From Athripsodes cinereus (lineage: Eukaryota > Arthropoda > Insecta > Trichoptera > Leptoceridae): 64,000 bases of DNA. The notes below the pieces were generated by a model, which ran no database searches, was not told the origin of the DNA, and saw only the letters and a list, made by a program, of their open reading frames with translations. Numbering within the stretch: the first letter of the stretch is position 1; every line of letters starts with the position of its first letter. Positions 11,672 through 23,845 of this stretch are shown piece after piece. The position numbers and the translations under genes are program-made. Location of the stretch: contig OX388318.1 in the NCBI GenBank assembly GCA_947579605.1, positions 8,184,001 to 8,248,000 of the forward strand. The letters are read 5' to 3'.

Positions 11672-11848
11672 TTTGTCTTGAAGACAATAAGCCTGTGTTT
11701 ATTACGTCCTTGACAGAATTAAAACTCTTTAATTTATAGGTATTATGAAGTTCTTGAAATTTTATTTGTACACTAGTAAAACTTAATTTTGCTTATTTAT
11801 TACTTGTCTGGACAGATAGATTTTTTTATAACATGTTTCTTTGGAACC

Positions 11849-11893
11849 TTAGTTCAAGACATATCTACTCTTTTCAGAGCGATTTTGTACTTA
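11849..11893 (+). repeat. direct repeat left of the TIR element
   Basis: Contains TCTACTCTTTTCAGAGCGAT and TTTTGTACTTA, matching 12421-12468 with a few substitutions and a 3-bp indel. Confidence 0.75.
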
Positions 11894-11899
11894 CATATG

Positions 11900-12420
11900 T
11901 GGTGTTCACATTTGGCGAATATCGCTTGGAAACCAAAATATCGTCAGCCATTTGAACCGTGTGAACAAAAGCTGGTCTGAAACGATAAAACTAGTAAAAA
12001 CGTTATCGTCTTAAGTTGACCACCTTTCAACTTTTTAATTTGGTGGAGCGATTCGCACATGCGTAGATGTGCGCGGCGTCCGTATCTATGGTAAAAACTT
12101 TATAACCTATAAATTTAATAATGTTTTCCGCTTCGTGACAGCTATTATATTTGTTGTTGGTTTGTGGCGTTTGTTTCCCTAATTAAAAGGCGCCTTATAA
12201 CCTCTACTATAACATTTTCGACTAAAAATAAACACTTCGCGATCTCCATCTCGACGTCCGCCATTTTGAAAACAATGTCAAAATCAAAGCGCATCTGACA
12301 GATCGTTTCTATATCAGTGGACTGTGTGAACAGGTGTGACGATTAATGGACGTCCGGCGAATTTTGTTTTTTATTCAAACGAAATTCGCCTGGCGATATT
12401 CGCCAAATATGAACACCCCA
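11900..12420. mobile_element. TIR element (MITE-like), 521 bp
   Basis: The left end TGGTGTTCACATTTGGCGAA is matched by the inverted right end TGGGGTGTTCATATTTGGCG, and pairing continues through AATATCGC. The interior has no frame and is richer in GC than its surroundings. Direct repeats of about 45-48 bp touch both sides, much longer than a normal target duplication. Confidence 0.72.
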
Positions 12421-12468
12421 TTAGATCGAGACATACCTATCTACTCTTTTCAAAGCGATTTTGTACTA
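12421..12468 (+). repeat. direct repeat right of the TIR element
   Basis: Contains CTACTCTTTTCAAAGCGATT and TTGTACTAA, parallel to 11849-11893. Confidence 0.75.
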
Positions 12469-12572
12469 ACTGAATTTTTCTTTCAGTAACATTTTTCATT
12501 ATCTGCTATTTTCATAGGAGTGGTCTATTATAAAAGAAGTTCATGAAACGTGTTCCTTCATATTTATTTATT

Positions 12573-12734
12573 TTATTTTTCCTGGCTTTGCATTCCCATC
12601 ATCTGGAATAGCCTCTTCTGGTCCTCAACCTCCAAGTTCTCATTTCCTGCGCTTATGATGAATTGAGTTCCGCTGCCCTCAAGTCGCTTTCTATGGTAGG
12701 CATTTCCAAACCTCTCTAAACAATACTCGGGCTA
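12573..12734 (-). pseudogene. unrecognised 53-codon reading frame, probably LINE tail
   Basis: The minus strand is open from a stop at 12732-12734 to TAA at 12573-12575. It includes RFGNAYHRKRLEGSGTQFII and LEVEDQKRLFQMMGMQSQEK. An A/T-rich AAATAAATA-type tail follows directly, as in LINE 3' ends. I do not recognise the peptide. An exon is possible but no good splice sites were seen. Confidence 0.35.
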
Positions 12735-12739
12735 TTTCT

Positions 12740-13635
12740 TTTTACAAATCTGAATAATCGTATACAAATTCATCCGTAATTTCTAAACGTTTATATAAAA
12801 TAGTACTTACTGTGCTCAAGAAATAATTAATTCTTTATTGATATATCTGTTTTGATATAATAAGCTCTACTGTGTACCAAATAATAGTACAAACTAAGTT
12901 TTGGTTTCTTCTCAATTGATCCTACAAAATGATTCCAAAGTTTCCGAATAATTTCGTCAACAATATTTCTTCAATACTTTATCTGGAAATTTACGAAAAC
13001 AGTATTTTCAACTGTAACAAAAGACGCTTCATTTTATACGAATTTATCACAGCCTTGTGAACTTTTTTTAAAGTTTCCGACTTTGTTACGAGAACATCGA
13101 AAAAAGTTTTATCGGATTGTATGAAAGAATCGAGTTAATGAAGTGTGTAGTTTGTCGTCATTTTATCTTTATTTCTCGGTAAATATATTGTAATATCTTT
13201 TTTTAGAACTCGTTAGCTGTCGCTTCATTACACGTTAATCCAACAAACCTTTTTTGCAATAAGTTTTTTTGTTGAATCTAAGTTTTCTTGAGAGCTTTCT
13301 GAAGATAATACCTTTAAATATGATACTTGGAAGACATGAATTATGTATTACAACTTTCACATAGTTCAATGTATCTAGTTTATTTATTTATTTATTTTCA
13401 AAAATTGACATCACTCACCTTGACAGTTTTCACCTTTGCGGCGAGTGATAGTTGGAGTAACCAGAAATTATTTTTATCTATTTATCTATTTACCTACTCG
13501 TGTCGAATTTTATGCCAACCGTGCCATCTGAAATACTCATCAAAAAAAAATATCATCCATTTGGCATGTTATTCAGAGTACACTTAAGTAGGTATGGCAC
13601 TCTAACCCACAGTCACACAAAAGTTGTGTAGAAGA
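12740..13635. other. unassigned AT-rich DNA
   Basis: No recognised gene or repeat. The 86-codon frame at 13327-13587 is low-complexity and unlike any family I know. Confidence 0.45.
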
Positions 13636-13639
13636 GTAG

Positions 13640-13815
13640 AATCAATTCTTCTTCTTTTTTCTGTGCCATGTTAGGTCCCCCAACGTTGGCGATCACTCCG
13701 GCGAAAACCTCCCTGTCTTGTGTTGCTCTGAACGGGTCATCCACTGTCCTCATTCCGGTCCACTCTCTAATGTTGCGCAGCCAGGACATCTGCTTTCTGT
13801 CAACTCCCCGTCTTA
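13640..13815 (-). pseudogene. LINE 3' end fragment, family Z
   Basis: The minus strand encodes SWLRNIREWTGM, FRATQDREVFAGVIANVGGP and a stop after a Glu-rich tail, over a GAAGAAGAA-like 3' end. The W-L-R-N-I-x-x-W-T-G pattern with D-R-x-x-F is a familiar LINE C-terminus. A relative lies at 39395-39525. Confidence 0.68.
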
Positions 13816-13819
13816 ATAG

Positions 13820-15075
13820 TATCAACCTTGTAGAAATATGCCTTGAAAAACTATATCTTTTTTTTTACCATTAATTATTTATTCCTTATTTGATTCACAA
13901 TCGTGTTAAGAGTATTGCATGACATGGAAAGGTATGGCCTAATTTGATACATAAGTATCTGAAAAGACGAAGCATGTTTCCAATATGTGATTTCCAAAAG
14001 ATACGTTAGAGAGCTAAACTGTGAATTAATTCAATCTCGAACTTCTCTCATTATGTAATCATATTTTTTTATAATTTTAACTGTATTGGTTATCTCAAAA
14101 TAATGTTGAATTTAAAATCTTCATCGAAAAAGTAATGTTCTAATACACTGAGAATTACTAATTCGATTGTCATCGAACCAATTATGATAATTCAATAGTA
14201 AAATATTAAGAAAATTTTTATCTCAACTTTGTAAATAGATGTATTAGCTTTTCAACAAGGATCATTACAGCTATACTTGTATAATTTCTAACCACTTGTC
14301 ATGATACAAAGTAAGTAAAACCACCTGAGGTACACTCCACTCTGCAAAGGAGGTAAGACTCTTACTCAGTGAGCGCTGGATATGTTTATTAGACACTTGA
14401 CCCCTTTCTGCTCAGAGTATTGTACTCCTTGAAACATTACTAATACGAGTAATATGCTTGTAAAGGGTTCTTGTATAACTTACTTTGAGGGAGAGAAGAG
14501 AAAGATTTGATTTGTGGATGTTAAATCAATTTAGTTTACAAGTGTTTTATAATTGAAGTGTATTATTATACAACTGAATGAATACAGAGTAGACGATGTC
14601 TTTAGAATTCGAACAATTGTTATACTGAATTACTATTATGCAGCTAAAAGTGTTTGAGAATCAATAGAATTAAATTGGAATGCATTTTCAACAAGCTAGT
14701 CATCGTTTCTTGTAAGAATACGCGATTGAATAATTTATTATGCTTTGCATTCGTTTCAAGTAGCATATTGATTGTTTTAACTGTAAATTAACAAGTTAAA
14801 TAAACAAAATGTTCACAAGTTTGACGCCAGGTAAACTTTTGATTAAAAACGATTTTTTTTATTTTTTTTCAAAGTCAAAGTACAAAACAGATATTAAATA
14901 AATATAGAAATATCTAACACCATGCACCACAATAAATGGAGAAAAAATAAGTAAGATCCGGTTCTCACCTTTACATAAACTATAAAAAAAATCGATAATT
15001 TTTCAAAAAACTATTTATAAATTGATCTTATGAACCGATCCAAGCATTAAATAAAGGTAGTGCTAGTAATAATAA
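13820..15075. other. unassigned AT-rich DNA
   Basis: Nothing recognised apart from short homopolymer runs. Confidence 0.5.
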
Positions 15076-15077
15076 AG

Positions 15078-15190
15078 TAAAGTATCAGAGCGCAAGGAAT
15101 GTCGTGGAAAGAGGTGACGCAATTGGCGCAGAGACGCTCTGAATGGAGAAGGCTGGTTTCTGGCCTATGCTCCCGAGAGGGGCTTTGAGG
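15078..15190 (+). pseudogene. LINE C-terminal scrap, family W
   Basis: The plus strand reads WKEVTQLAQRRSEWRRLVSG then LCSREGL. A related scrap lies at 33257-33380. It joins a different LINE piece at about 15200. Confidence 0.55.
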
Positions 15191-15204
15191 GCGATGATGA
15201 GTGC

Positions 15205-15560
15205 TAGTAAAACTGAGGTGTGTACAGCGTTCCATGGATAGATAAATGCTGGGTATCAGCTTGAGAGACAAAATAAAAAATGAAACCATCCGACAAAAGT
15301 CGTTGACGTTGTTGACAAAATCTCCAAGTAATGGGCCGGTCATGTGGTAAGACGAGAGGATGGCAAATAGACTTCCGAAATTCTTGAATGGAGGCCGTGG
15401 GAGGACAAAAGAAGTGTAGCAAGACCCCAAAAAAGATGAGTTGAAGATATTGTCCAGATAATGGGAAAACAGTGGTATCGTGTTGCTCGAGATAGGAAAG
15501 TGTAGAAAAGTTTTGAAGAGGCTTATATCCAGCAGTGGAGAGAAGAGGGCTTGCAGTAAG
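15205..15560 (+). pseudogene. RTE-like LINE 3' fragment, decayed
   Basis: Plus-strand pieces read QRSMDR then MLGISLRDKIKNE, with frame breaks, and the end reads TATATCCAGCAGTGGAGAGA. These match the better copy at 50985-51411. Stops and shifts show it is dead. The 127-codon minus-strand frame here is its antisense shadow. Confidence 0.65.
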
Positions 15561-16104
15561 TAGGCAAGTAAGTGCTAGGAAACATTAAACATAAAATATC
15601 ATATGTTTTTCACCTGTTATTCTCATTAAAAAAAAATTAACATACATATATTTACAATTTTTATAAGAGATTGATTCGAGTATTCTTCATTCATTCACAA
15701 ATTAAAAGTTTCTAATAATTCTCTTTAATCCACGTGATGTTATCGTTTTGTTTCAATGAAAAGTAGGTATGTGTCTATGGTCTTAAGTAGCATAAATACG
15801 TTCTTTAACTTGCCGCTGATTTCATGACGAGATAAATTACCAAAAAGTTGCCGACATTAATGTCACCATATCACTAAATGAATGGGAAAACTTTTCAAGT
15901 ACAAAGTTACCTTAATAATTCTATAATATTATATGCCTGCGATTTATAATACTTTATATCTACATAATTATGCCAACTGTTTTCGTTTCAGACGTAGTTC
16001 TTGATTCTGATAAAGTATTTTTTCTTTTATTTATTTATTCTTTTTGAACATCATTATTTCATACAACATGGTTACTTTATAATTTCAACATAGTTACATA
16101 GGTA

Positions 16105-16545
16105 CATAGTTGACGACGAATGTTTGGAGCAAGTAAGCGAGGATGTATATTTGGGAAGTATATTGGCGAGGGATGGAAGATGCGATAGGGACATTGAAAG
16201 AAGGAAGGTGGCCGTTGCTAGAGTGAACAATGGCAATGTGTCGAACATGGCTAAAATGCTGATGCACATCACCGAATGAGGTAAGAATGACAATGAAAGA
16301 GGATATACTTGTCTGAAAAAAGGGTGGGAGGAAGCGAAGGCGTCCGAGAACCACGTGACTTGATCACGTGGATCAAATTCTCAAGGACGGCTGTGTGTTG
16401 AGTAAGAAGAACCGACGTGCGTGTATAAGAAATTGTATGAATGTGGAGGAAGCGAAGGAAGTGTGTAAAGATAGATCTTGGCGTTCCGTTCTCTCTGCCT
16501 ACCCCACTCGGGACACGGCGTGAGGGTATGGTAAAGTATAGTTTC
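16105..16545 (+). pseudogene. LINE 3' fragment, family X, longest copy
   Basis: Broken plus-strand frames read YLGSILARDGRCDRDIERRK, then RRACIRN, EEAKEVCKDRSWRSVLSAYP and a terminal GACACGGCGTGAGGGTATGG. This is the post-RT C-terminus of a LINE. Other pieces lie at 4925, 6234, 18105 (+) and 19195 (-). Confidence 0.68.
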
Positions 16546-16574
16546 TTTATGTTTTAATGTGTCATTCTATGTAT

Positions 16575-16800
16575 AATATAGTACTACCTCCTATACCAAT
16601 ACCATTATACGATTCTCCACTTGTGAGGTAACCAGTAGACCAACTGCATATATAAAATAACATGTCATCTTATTTGTATCACAAAAAATAGGGTATTCAA
16701 AAGTTGTGATATATTTTCTGAATATAAGATTTTAATATCCTCAAAGGGTGTTTTACAAATGTTTATCTGTCTCCTACAGGGCACTTAAAATATATAAATG
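16575..16800 (+). repeat. hairpin-ended repeat family A, diverged, forward
   Basis: CTCCACTTGTGAGGTAACCA, GTAGACCAACTGCAT and CTCCTACAGGGCACTTAAAA parallel the reference copy. Starts directly after the LINE fragment. Confidence 0.5.
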
Positions 16801-16944
16801 GTCATATACCTCTTTTATTTTGAGGGCTCAATGGATTATAAAAATCGTTCCGTACATAACTGGATCATTTGTCTAAAAAAATATCCGAAAAATAGGACGT
16901 GTTAAAGAGCCTACTTAAGTTATCCCCAACTGATTATTATATTA

Positions 16945-17175
16945 TTTTATGAATGATCCCCTGGACTCCTTCTTCCAGTCTTTTCTGTAAGTTTTCGAAT
17001 GTCATATAAAAGGGAGATATTTGTAAAACCTCAAGTATAAGACAATTAACATCCTACGATTCTTGCAGGAGGCGTACCACCCACTTAAATGTCTCATTTT
17101 ATATCGGAACTGAGGTGACAATCTTCATGTAGATCACGTTTAGCTATTAAGCTGGCTACTCCACTTGTGGGATGA
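16945..17175 (-). repeat. hairpin-ended repeat family A, reverse
   Basis: CTGTAAGTTTTCGAATGTCA, AGGCGTACCACCCACTTAAA and the outer end CTGGCTACTCCACTTGTGGG, inverted relative to 7195-7432. Confidence 0.6.
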
Positions 17176-17366
17176 TATTATTTTTTAAATGACATTATTT
17201 TCTACTGGAACCATATAACAGCTTTCGGCCAATGCGATTCCAGAGAAAACAAACATTTACAATAGTGTTTACACTTTTCTAACAAATTCAGCATACGTCA
17301 TGTGGAAAATTTCTATATTCGAAATTGCTTTTGCTATTGTGCATGTACTCGTATATGCCATAGCAT

Positions 17367-17424
17367 CATGTTATGTTATTAATATATCAGTATCATCATA
17401 ATGATATATTAATAACATAACATG
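17367..17424. repeat. perfect inverted repeat, 23-bp arms
   Basis: Arms 17367-17389 and 17402-17424 are exact complements around a 12-nt loop, beginning CATGTTATGTTATTAATATA. The right arm is the tail of the adjacent SINE. Confidence 0.9.
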
Positions 17425-17545
17425 TATAGACAATTCACACAGACCGAGCTAGTCCCAAACTAAGATATGAATCTTGTATTATGGGTACTAACACGACGAT
17501 TCACATATGTACAATGCACTGAACACATATACATGTAACACCCAA
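17425..17545 (-). mobile_element. tRNA-derived SINE, family 1, head lost
   Basis: GAGCTAGTCCCAAACTAAGA and TCTTGTATTATGGGTACTAA match 7585-7797 nearly exactly. The tRNA-like head is absent, so the copy is 5'-truncated. Confidence 0.7.
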
Positions 17546-18104
17546 TAGATGTAGTTGTAGAGTAATTAATGTCAAATTATCTTTTGCATGAAAAATAAGA
17601 TATTTGGAAACAATGATTTACGGGTAATTGTCAGAAACAAATTATTAACCCAGCAATCTTATGTGTAATTTTTTGCCTTGGTTAAGCGTTAAGAAGGAGA
17701 GCAGCTTCATAAAATAATCAAAACCGTGTCAGGTTGTAGTATGATGGAGTGTCCCTACAGACACCTTCTGTACACACTTTAGAGATGTTACAATTATCTA
17801 CATATGTACCTGTGGACATTCGCAAAAGTGAACGCGAATGTCACTTGACAGATTCGCGAATGGAACTATCAAATTGTTCGCATCCGCCCCTAGATACAAA
17901 CCTCTTCAAATGCACCTTGCTAATTTTTTATTTATTGTTCTTTTCATACAATTCTTCCATCCTATTGGTTTTCTTTTCATACACTTCTTTCACGTCATTG
18001 ATCTCCATACCAATCACTTTCGACTCCATTTCCTTCTTTTTCGCAATTTACTTAACGAGCTTACTCAGATGAAAAAAATGAAACATTTAGGTTGTATGAC
18101 ATGT

Positions 18105-18425
18105 CTCTTCATATAAATATTGTTGTAGATCACAAAACTAAAATATTCATAGAGGATTGTTGTGGATATAAGAGAAGTGTTGTGAATAAAATACATGTAA
18201 ATAAGTTACTCTGTACAGGACATATTGAACGTATGGATGGTAAAAAAATGACAAAGAGGATATATTTACTTCAAAAAGAAGGTGTGAGAAAGTCGAGCGT
18301 CCGAGAACTATGTGAAATCGTATGAGTTTAGAAAAAGATAAAGAATTAGGTAAGGATTGATCTAAATGGCGTTCCGTCCTCTCTGTTTACCCTACATGGG
18401 GTACGTCGTGAGGGTAGGTAAATAT
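18105..18425 (+). pseudogene. LINE 3' fragment, family X
   Basis: An open stretch reads GYKRSVVNKIHVNKLLCTGH then IERMDGKKMTKRIY, the familiar LINE GHIERM-TKRIY motif. It ends GGCGTTCCGTCCTCTCTGTT, then ACGTCGTGAGGGTAGG as in the 16.5-kb copy. Degenerate. Confidence 0.65.
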
Positions 18426-19194
18426 TCAAACAGGAATAAGGTTACTCAAAATTGACGATTTTTTTTGCAAAACTTGCAAAATGAGAACTTTGGAACTTCT
18501 TCGTTTGGGAACATCACTAGTTCTGGCACATGTGAAAGTTTCAAATTATTATGCACTTAGATAGATAAGGCAATACACAACATCATACTGTGTATTCGTG
18601 TGAGATGAATATACGGCTCCCCTGGCGTACTCCGAGAATATAATATACCTAACACGATGTAGATATCAGGCTCGAAACTCTTATTTATTTAATTGTAAAG
18701 GAACTTACTTCGTAAATTGAACGCAGTAATCTGTACATTTTTATTTTTCAAGAACTCATAAGTGATGCAATGAATATGGAATGATATTATTTCATGCCGT
18801 TGTATTGAAATATTTGTAATTTTAGCATAGAGAGTGTTGCATACTGCCATCTGTGTGGTGAATTTTGAAGCACTTGCTACTGGCTACAGACATAAAATGA
18901 TGATCTATGGCGAATAAATTAAAATCATAGTTTGTCTTTGGTTACTTGTATATAATACAAGCACACGTTTGATCCACCCTCTTCTCCAATACACATTCGA
19001 AACCATAACATTAGCATCTATACTGTTCTATTCATTTGTTACAAGTTTACATTAAATTCAATATTATTAGAAAAAACAGTGTTTGTTCTGCAATCCATCT
19101 ACTCATCAGTTACACAACTCAACATTAGCGATCGTGAAAGGACATTGGCGATCGTGACACAACAGAGAGTTTTAAAGAGTTATGCTTCCCAGAG

Positions 19195-19375
19195 TTCTTT
19201 TAAAACGTAAAATCACTTTTCAAATAGTGCGATTCTTTCATTTTGATTTGATCCACGTGATCAAGCCACGTAGTTTTCGGAGGCCCGTGCTTTCTCACAC
19301 CCCTTCTTTCAGACAAGTACATCCTCTTTGTCATCCTTTACCCTTCCATTCGTTCTACTTGTTGAAATCATCGTA
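19195..19375 (-). pseudogene. LINE 3' fragment, family X, reverse
   Basis: The minus strand keeps ATGACAAAGAGGATGTACTT and GATCACGTGGATCAAATCAA, matching 16290-16380 in inverted orientation. Confidence 0.6.
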
Positions 19376-19497
19376 ATTTATTTACACGCATTATATCCAC
19401 AGCACTCATCTTGCATCCGCTCATTTTTCTAATGATATTGATAATTATATATGGTGATACTTGTACAATAAAAGTAAAAGTGCATGATTTACATAAA

Positions 19498-19938
19498 ACA
19501 AATGAATTGAAAATTTGTAAGCTTAATTCAATATCTATGTTTTTATTTAAATAATTCCATTGATACGAAAACAAATGAATTGAAAATGTGTAAGCTTAAT
19601 TCAATATCTATGTTTTTATTTAAATAATTCCATTGATACGAAAACAAATGAATTGAAAATGTGTAAGCTTAATTCAATATCTATGTTTTTATTTAAATAA
19701 TTCCATTGATACGAAAACAAATGAATTGAAAATGTGTAAGCTTAATTCAATATCTATGTTTTTATTTAAATAATTCCATTGATACGAAAACAAATGAATT
19801 GAAAATGTGTAAGCTTAATTCAATATCTATGTTTTTATTTAAATAATTCCATTGATACGAAAACAAATGAATTGAAAATGTGTAAGCTTAATTCAATATC
19901 TGTGTTTTAATTTGAATAATTCACTTATTACAAAAACA
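19498..19938. repeat. 73-bp tandem array, six units
   Basis: AATGAATTGAAAATGTGTAA recurs at 19501 (with one change), 19574, 19647, 19720, 19793 and 19866, exactly 73 bases apart. The inner units look identical; the first and last diverge. Each unit holds a small inverted repeat (ATTGAA and TTCAAT). Confidence 0.95.
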
Positions 19939-19939
19939 A

Positions 19940-21070
19940 ATCAGAATTGAATTTAAGTCCATATTGAAAACCTATTATCGTTTCTAGTTCCTTCCAGGTA
20001 ACCAGTCTTCAATTCAATTACGTCTTGAGAAAATCCAGAGTGGGCTATCAATTTAGATTAATTAAGTATCGAGATATCTACTGCTTGCTAATTCATCCTT
20101 ATGATATTATTATTATTAAGTACGCCGTATTTCAATCCTATCATTCCTTCATCCTCTTCTTCCTTCGTCTTTTAATGTTCCTCGCGGAAACACTATATTT
20201 ATTAATACTCAACATTCCGAATGGTTTGATATTGTAGTATGTGTTGTGAAAAAATAGTTAAGTAGAATTTGAGTCAATTAAGCAGCACTTTCTTTGATTT
20301 TCATTAGACAATGAGAAGCAGTTAACTCTAGAGCCAAAAATTCATAATCTTCTTTTGCTATTTTACTTTTTCAAAATTTATAAATATAAATACAAACGGT
20401 TGATTAAGTTGTATACAAAGCATATAACATGAATTATAAAAGGCTTTAGAATACGATACGATATTTTATAAAAAAAAATCCTTCGAAGTAAGTCGTTCCA
20501 ATACATTGAATGATTGTGTCTCTTCCTTTTTCCAATAATATATTTTTCATTTTAGAAATTTCTCTAGAGAGCAACGACCAAAATGTTTCAATTGTGACAA
20601 CAAATTTGATATTTTTTCATCAAATATTGATTTGATATGTTCTAAAGAACGGTAGCAATTTAATTTCAAAAATACTCGTACTTGATTTCCATAAACTTTA
20701 AAAACAATTCCATCGATTGTTTTATATTAACTAAACACTTCATTTTAAATTATTTAATAAAATGAATACTATTTAGTTTTGTGCTAATGAATTTATACAC
20801 TATCATTTTCAAAGAAAATATCAATTCTTAACAATAAAATAAACACATTTTTCTCTCATGGTGGTGCATCGAGAAATATTTTGCCCTTTCTTAGATCCTC
20901 TTTAAATACATTATGAATCTAGATTCGAAATAAGCTCATCTAAACCCCCAAATGCCTTCACTTACGGATTATGTAAAAAAATGTAAAGTTCAGTTATGGA
21001 ATCATTTAAGTTCGAGATTTTTCGATTCGAAAAGTCGGAACATTTGCCAAGGGGCTATCGAGTAACTACA
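19940..21070. other. unassigned AT-rich DNA
   Basis: No gene or clear repeat. Short open frames here are AT-rich chance frames. Confidence 0.5.
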
Positions 21071-21074
21071 TAGT

Positions 21075-21235
21075 TTTATACAATTATTATATTGATTGTG
21101 TGACTGTGGTGCGGCACAGACCATGCCACACTTGTTGGAGTGTCCATTGTACCCTGTCCCATGCACTATGGAGAATATTTTTGACGCGTCTCCATGTTCA
21201 CAATTAGTAAATAATTTTATTGATTTATTCGTCTT
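21075..21235 (+). pseudogene. LINE C-terminal scrap with C-x-C-G-x-x-x-T-M motif
   Basis: The frame reads CDCGAAQTMPHLLECP then VPCTMENI. The CxCG-QTM-HLL-CP pattern is the typical end of an insect LINE ORF2. The open frame runs on to 143 codons, but the remainder is unrelated AT-rich sequence. Confidence 0.62.
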
Positions 21236-21239
21236 ATGT

Positions 21240-23710
21240 AAAGTTTCATTAGTTTATTATATACTTAATATTAAAGATCTTATTTATTTGTTCAATCATT
21301 TTAATTTGCGACTGAATACAAAAAAAATCATTGACTTACAATTCACGTCACGTTTATTGAGTACAATGCAGGTACGTCTACTAGTTCATTCTGTTCATTC
21401 ATCCGACATTTTATTAAGGGTGTTGATGTGCCAACTCCATTCATTGAATGAAATTCCGAACTATCTATCTATCTATATAGGTGCTTTCATTGTGTATTAT
21501 AACACACAATACGGTTTCATGGCATGATGGATGATATACAGTACTATTTCTGTAGTATTGAAGTTTTATGACATTTCATCAACATGTTGTGGAAATCATG
21601 TTGTATTTATTTATACATTGGTGGTTATACTACCCATTCAATAGGATTAGTATGGGATGAATACGTCGATATATATGTTTTTGTTATTCAAGAAATTCTA
21701 TTCATCTTTTCATTTTCTTTTCATGACTTTTGAAAATCTTGAATGTTTTGACATGTGAAAATTATTTATTTTCTGTTTCGTGCTTTATATACACCCAAAA
21801 AGCAATTTAAAAAAATATTCATTTAGTTAAATTGTATTATTTCATACAAAAATAGTGTTTAATAACATGAATACACATTATATATACGTAAAAAAAACCA
21901 CCTACCATAAATTTCCATAAATTTATTTATTTGAATTGTGAAAAATAGAATAAATAAAAAAAAAAAAAAAAATAGAATTTTTGTTTGGCTGATGTAATGT
22001 AATTTTGTTTTTATTTTGTGTTTGTTTTGAAAGACCTGAAATAAAGACTTTAAATGTTGTTTTTTTGATAAATTTCAGGTAATTGTCTTATTATTGTTTA
22101 GTATTATTTAGTTCCTTTAATTTAAGTATGTTTAAAAAAAATGATTGCTTAAAAAAACTCAAATTATTTCAAGAATAATAAGTAAATTACCATTATAAAT
22201 ATTACAAACAAATTCTTGAATCTCTGGCTAGACTATGTTGTCTGAAAAAAATTAACATAGGTTACTGAAACATTGATCCACAAAGCACTTGATTCTGTTT
22301 AATAGAATTTTCTCTCAGTAGTGCTCAGGTATTTCTATTGTGGTTTATATAGGCCACATTCTCACTTTCACTACATAAAATTCTATGAAAAGGTAAGCTT
22401 CTTAAAAGATACAAAAGTTTTCCTTTTCTTAGCATACTTCCAGAAGAAAGGATTCACGTGTGCACGTTTATTTATACCATTTCTACATTTTTGTTCTTTT
22501 TATATAAAAGCGTTCACACCTCAACAATTTAATATAATAATCAACAATGCAACCATGCACTTACAGGATTAAGGATTTAATTTTTAAGTGAAAATGCAGG
22601 GAACAGTGAATCCCATTGATAATTATAGATAAGATAAAATAAATAAACGAATGATTACCAGGGACGACAGCTTTAAAGCCAACGTATAGGTTTTCAATTA
22701 TTATTTTTTATCCATATAAAAGAGCTCGCTAACTCTTGTTTTTTTTTGTTATAAGTTTTATAAGTATTCGAGTGCTAGGACACATAATATTTCTCCTATA
22801 TGTTAGATGACAACATTAAAGTCAATTTAAGCTATTATTACAAATGTTTTTTTCGGATTCAAAATCAAATCTAAGCGTTAACCTGACATGTGTTTCTTTA
22901 TTCGCATTTACTCGACGAACTAATTGAGCTTTGAATGATATAAAAGCTGAAGGCTCGTTAAAACAATAAACTTTGAGATATCTTATAGAACATACTCATA
23001 CTAGGTTCGAAATTTTTATAATAAAATATACATATGCCTTAAACCTTGACTGCTAACTTCCACCCCAGTAAAAGGGAATTAAGAAATACAATGTGAATAT
23101 ATATATACACACAATAGATTGAAGTCAAAATCTAAAATAATTAAGCTGTCTGAATGAACTTAATGTACAACCACGAAATAGTAATTTGACCTTATCTTGG
23201 AAATAAATCAAGCTTAGCTATACTACGGATAGCCTATATACGCTGTAAGAATGTGTTTCCAATAGAATCGGATTCTAAAAATAATCACAAATTTCGCATT
23301 TATTAACGTAGTAATTACCTATTTGAAATTTATGTATATTTTATACTCCTAATTGATCGAACTTAATGAATGGTAGTTCAAAATGTATTAACCATAGTTT
23401 TAATTAGTTCAATACATCAATCGAAACACTTTTTTCAGAGACTTGTGTTTTTCGCCGTTTCTGGATAATAATAAGTTATATTCACTATCAATATGATCAG
23501 TTAATATATATGTTTATTCACAATTAATATTACATTAATGCATACATTTCAATACATAAGTTTAAAACGATTCCAAAAAGACCGAAATCTTGTGTATGGA
23601 AAGGGATTCCGTAATTATTTATATATACACGATACCTTTGTTATGTCGCTTATGTAACGTGTACTACAAATATGTTGTGGTATTTTCATAAATACGTGCT
23701 TTAATATCGC
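21240..23710. other. unassigned AT-rich DNA
   Basis: An A-rich run at about 21950-21972 could be a retroposon tail. Otherwise nothing recognised. Confidence 0.45.
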
Positions 23711-23714
23711 CCTA

Positions 23715-23845
23715 AAATGTTTCTCTCGGGAATACAGAGCTAAACATGCCTCCCCCATTCAGAGCATTTATGCGTCAATTGAGTCACCTCAACCGACGAT
23801 ATTTCTGTTAATCTGATGTCATTAACACAAGAATGGTGTATTGTA
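23715..23845 (+). repeat. dispersed repeat family B
   Basis: TTTCTCTCGGGAATACAGAG, CATGCCTCCCCCATTCAGAG and CATTTATGCGTCAATTGAGT follow the order of the copies at 8365 and 9150. Confidence 0.5.

Noticed and set aside
15047..15430. 127-codon minus-strand frame
   Set aside because: Reverse complement of two decayed LINE fragments whose recognisable peptides are on the plus strand.
19498..19938. CRISPR-like array
   Set aside because: The units abut directly with no unique spacers and the context is an animal genome; this is an ordinary tandem repeat.
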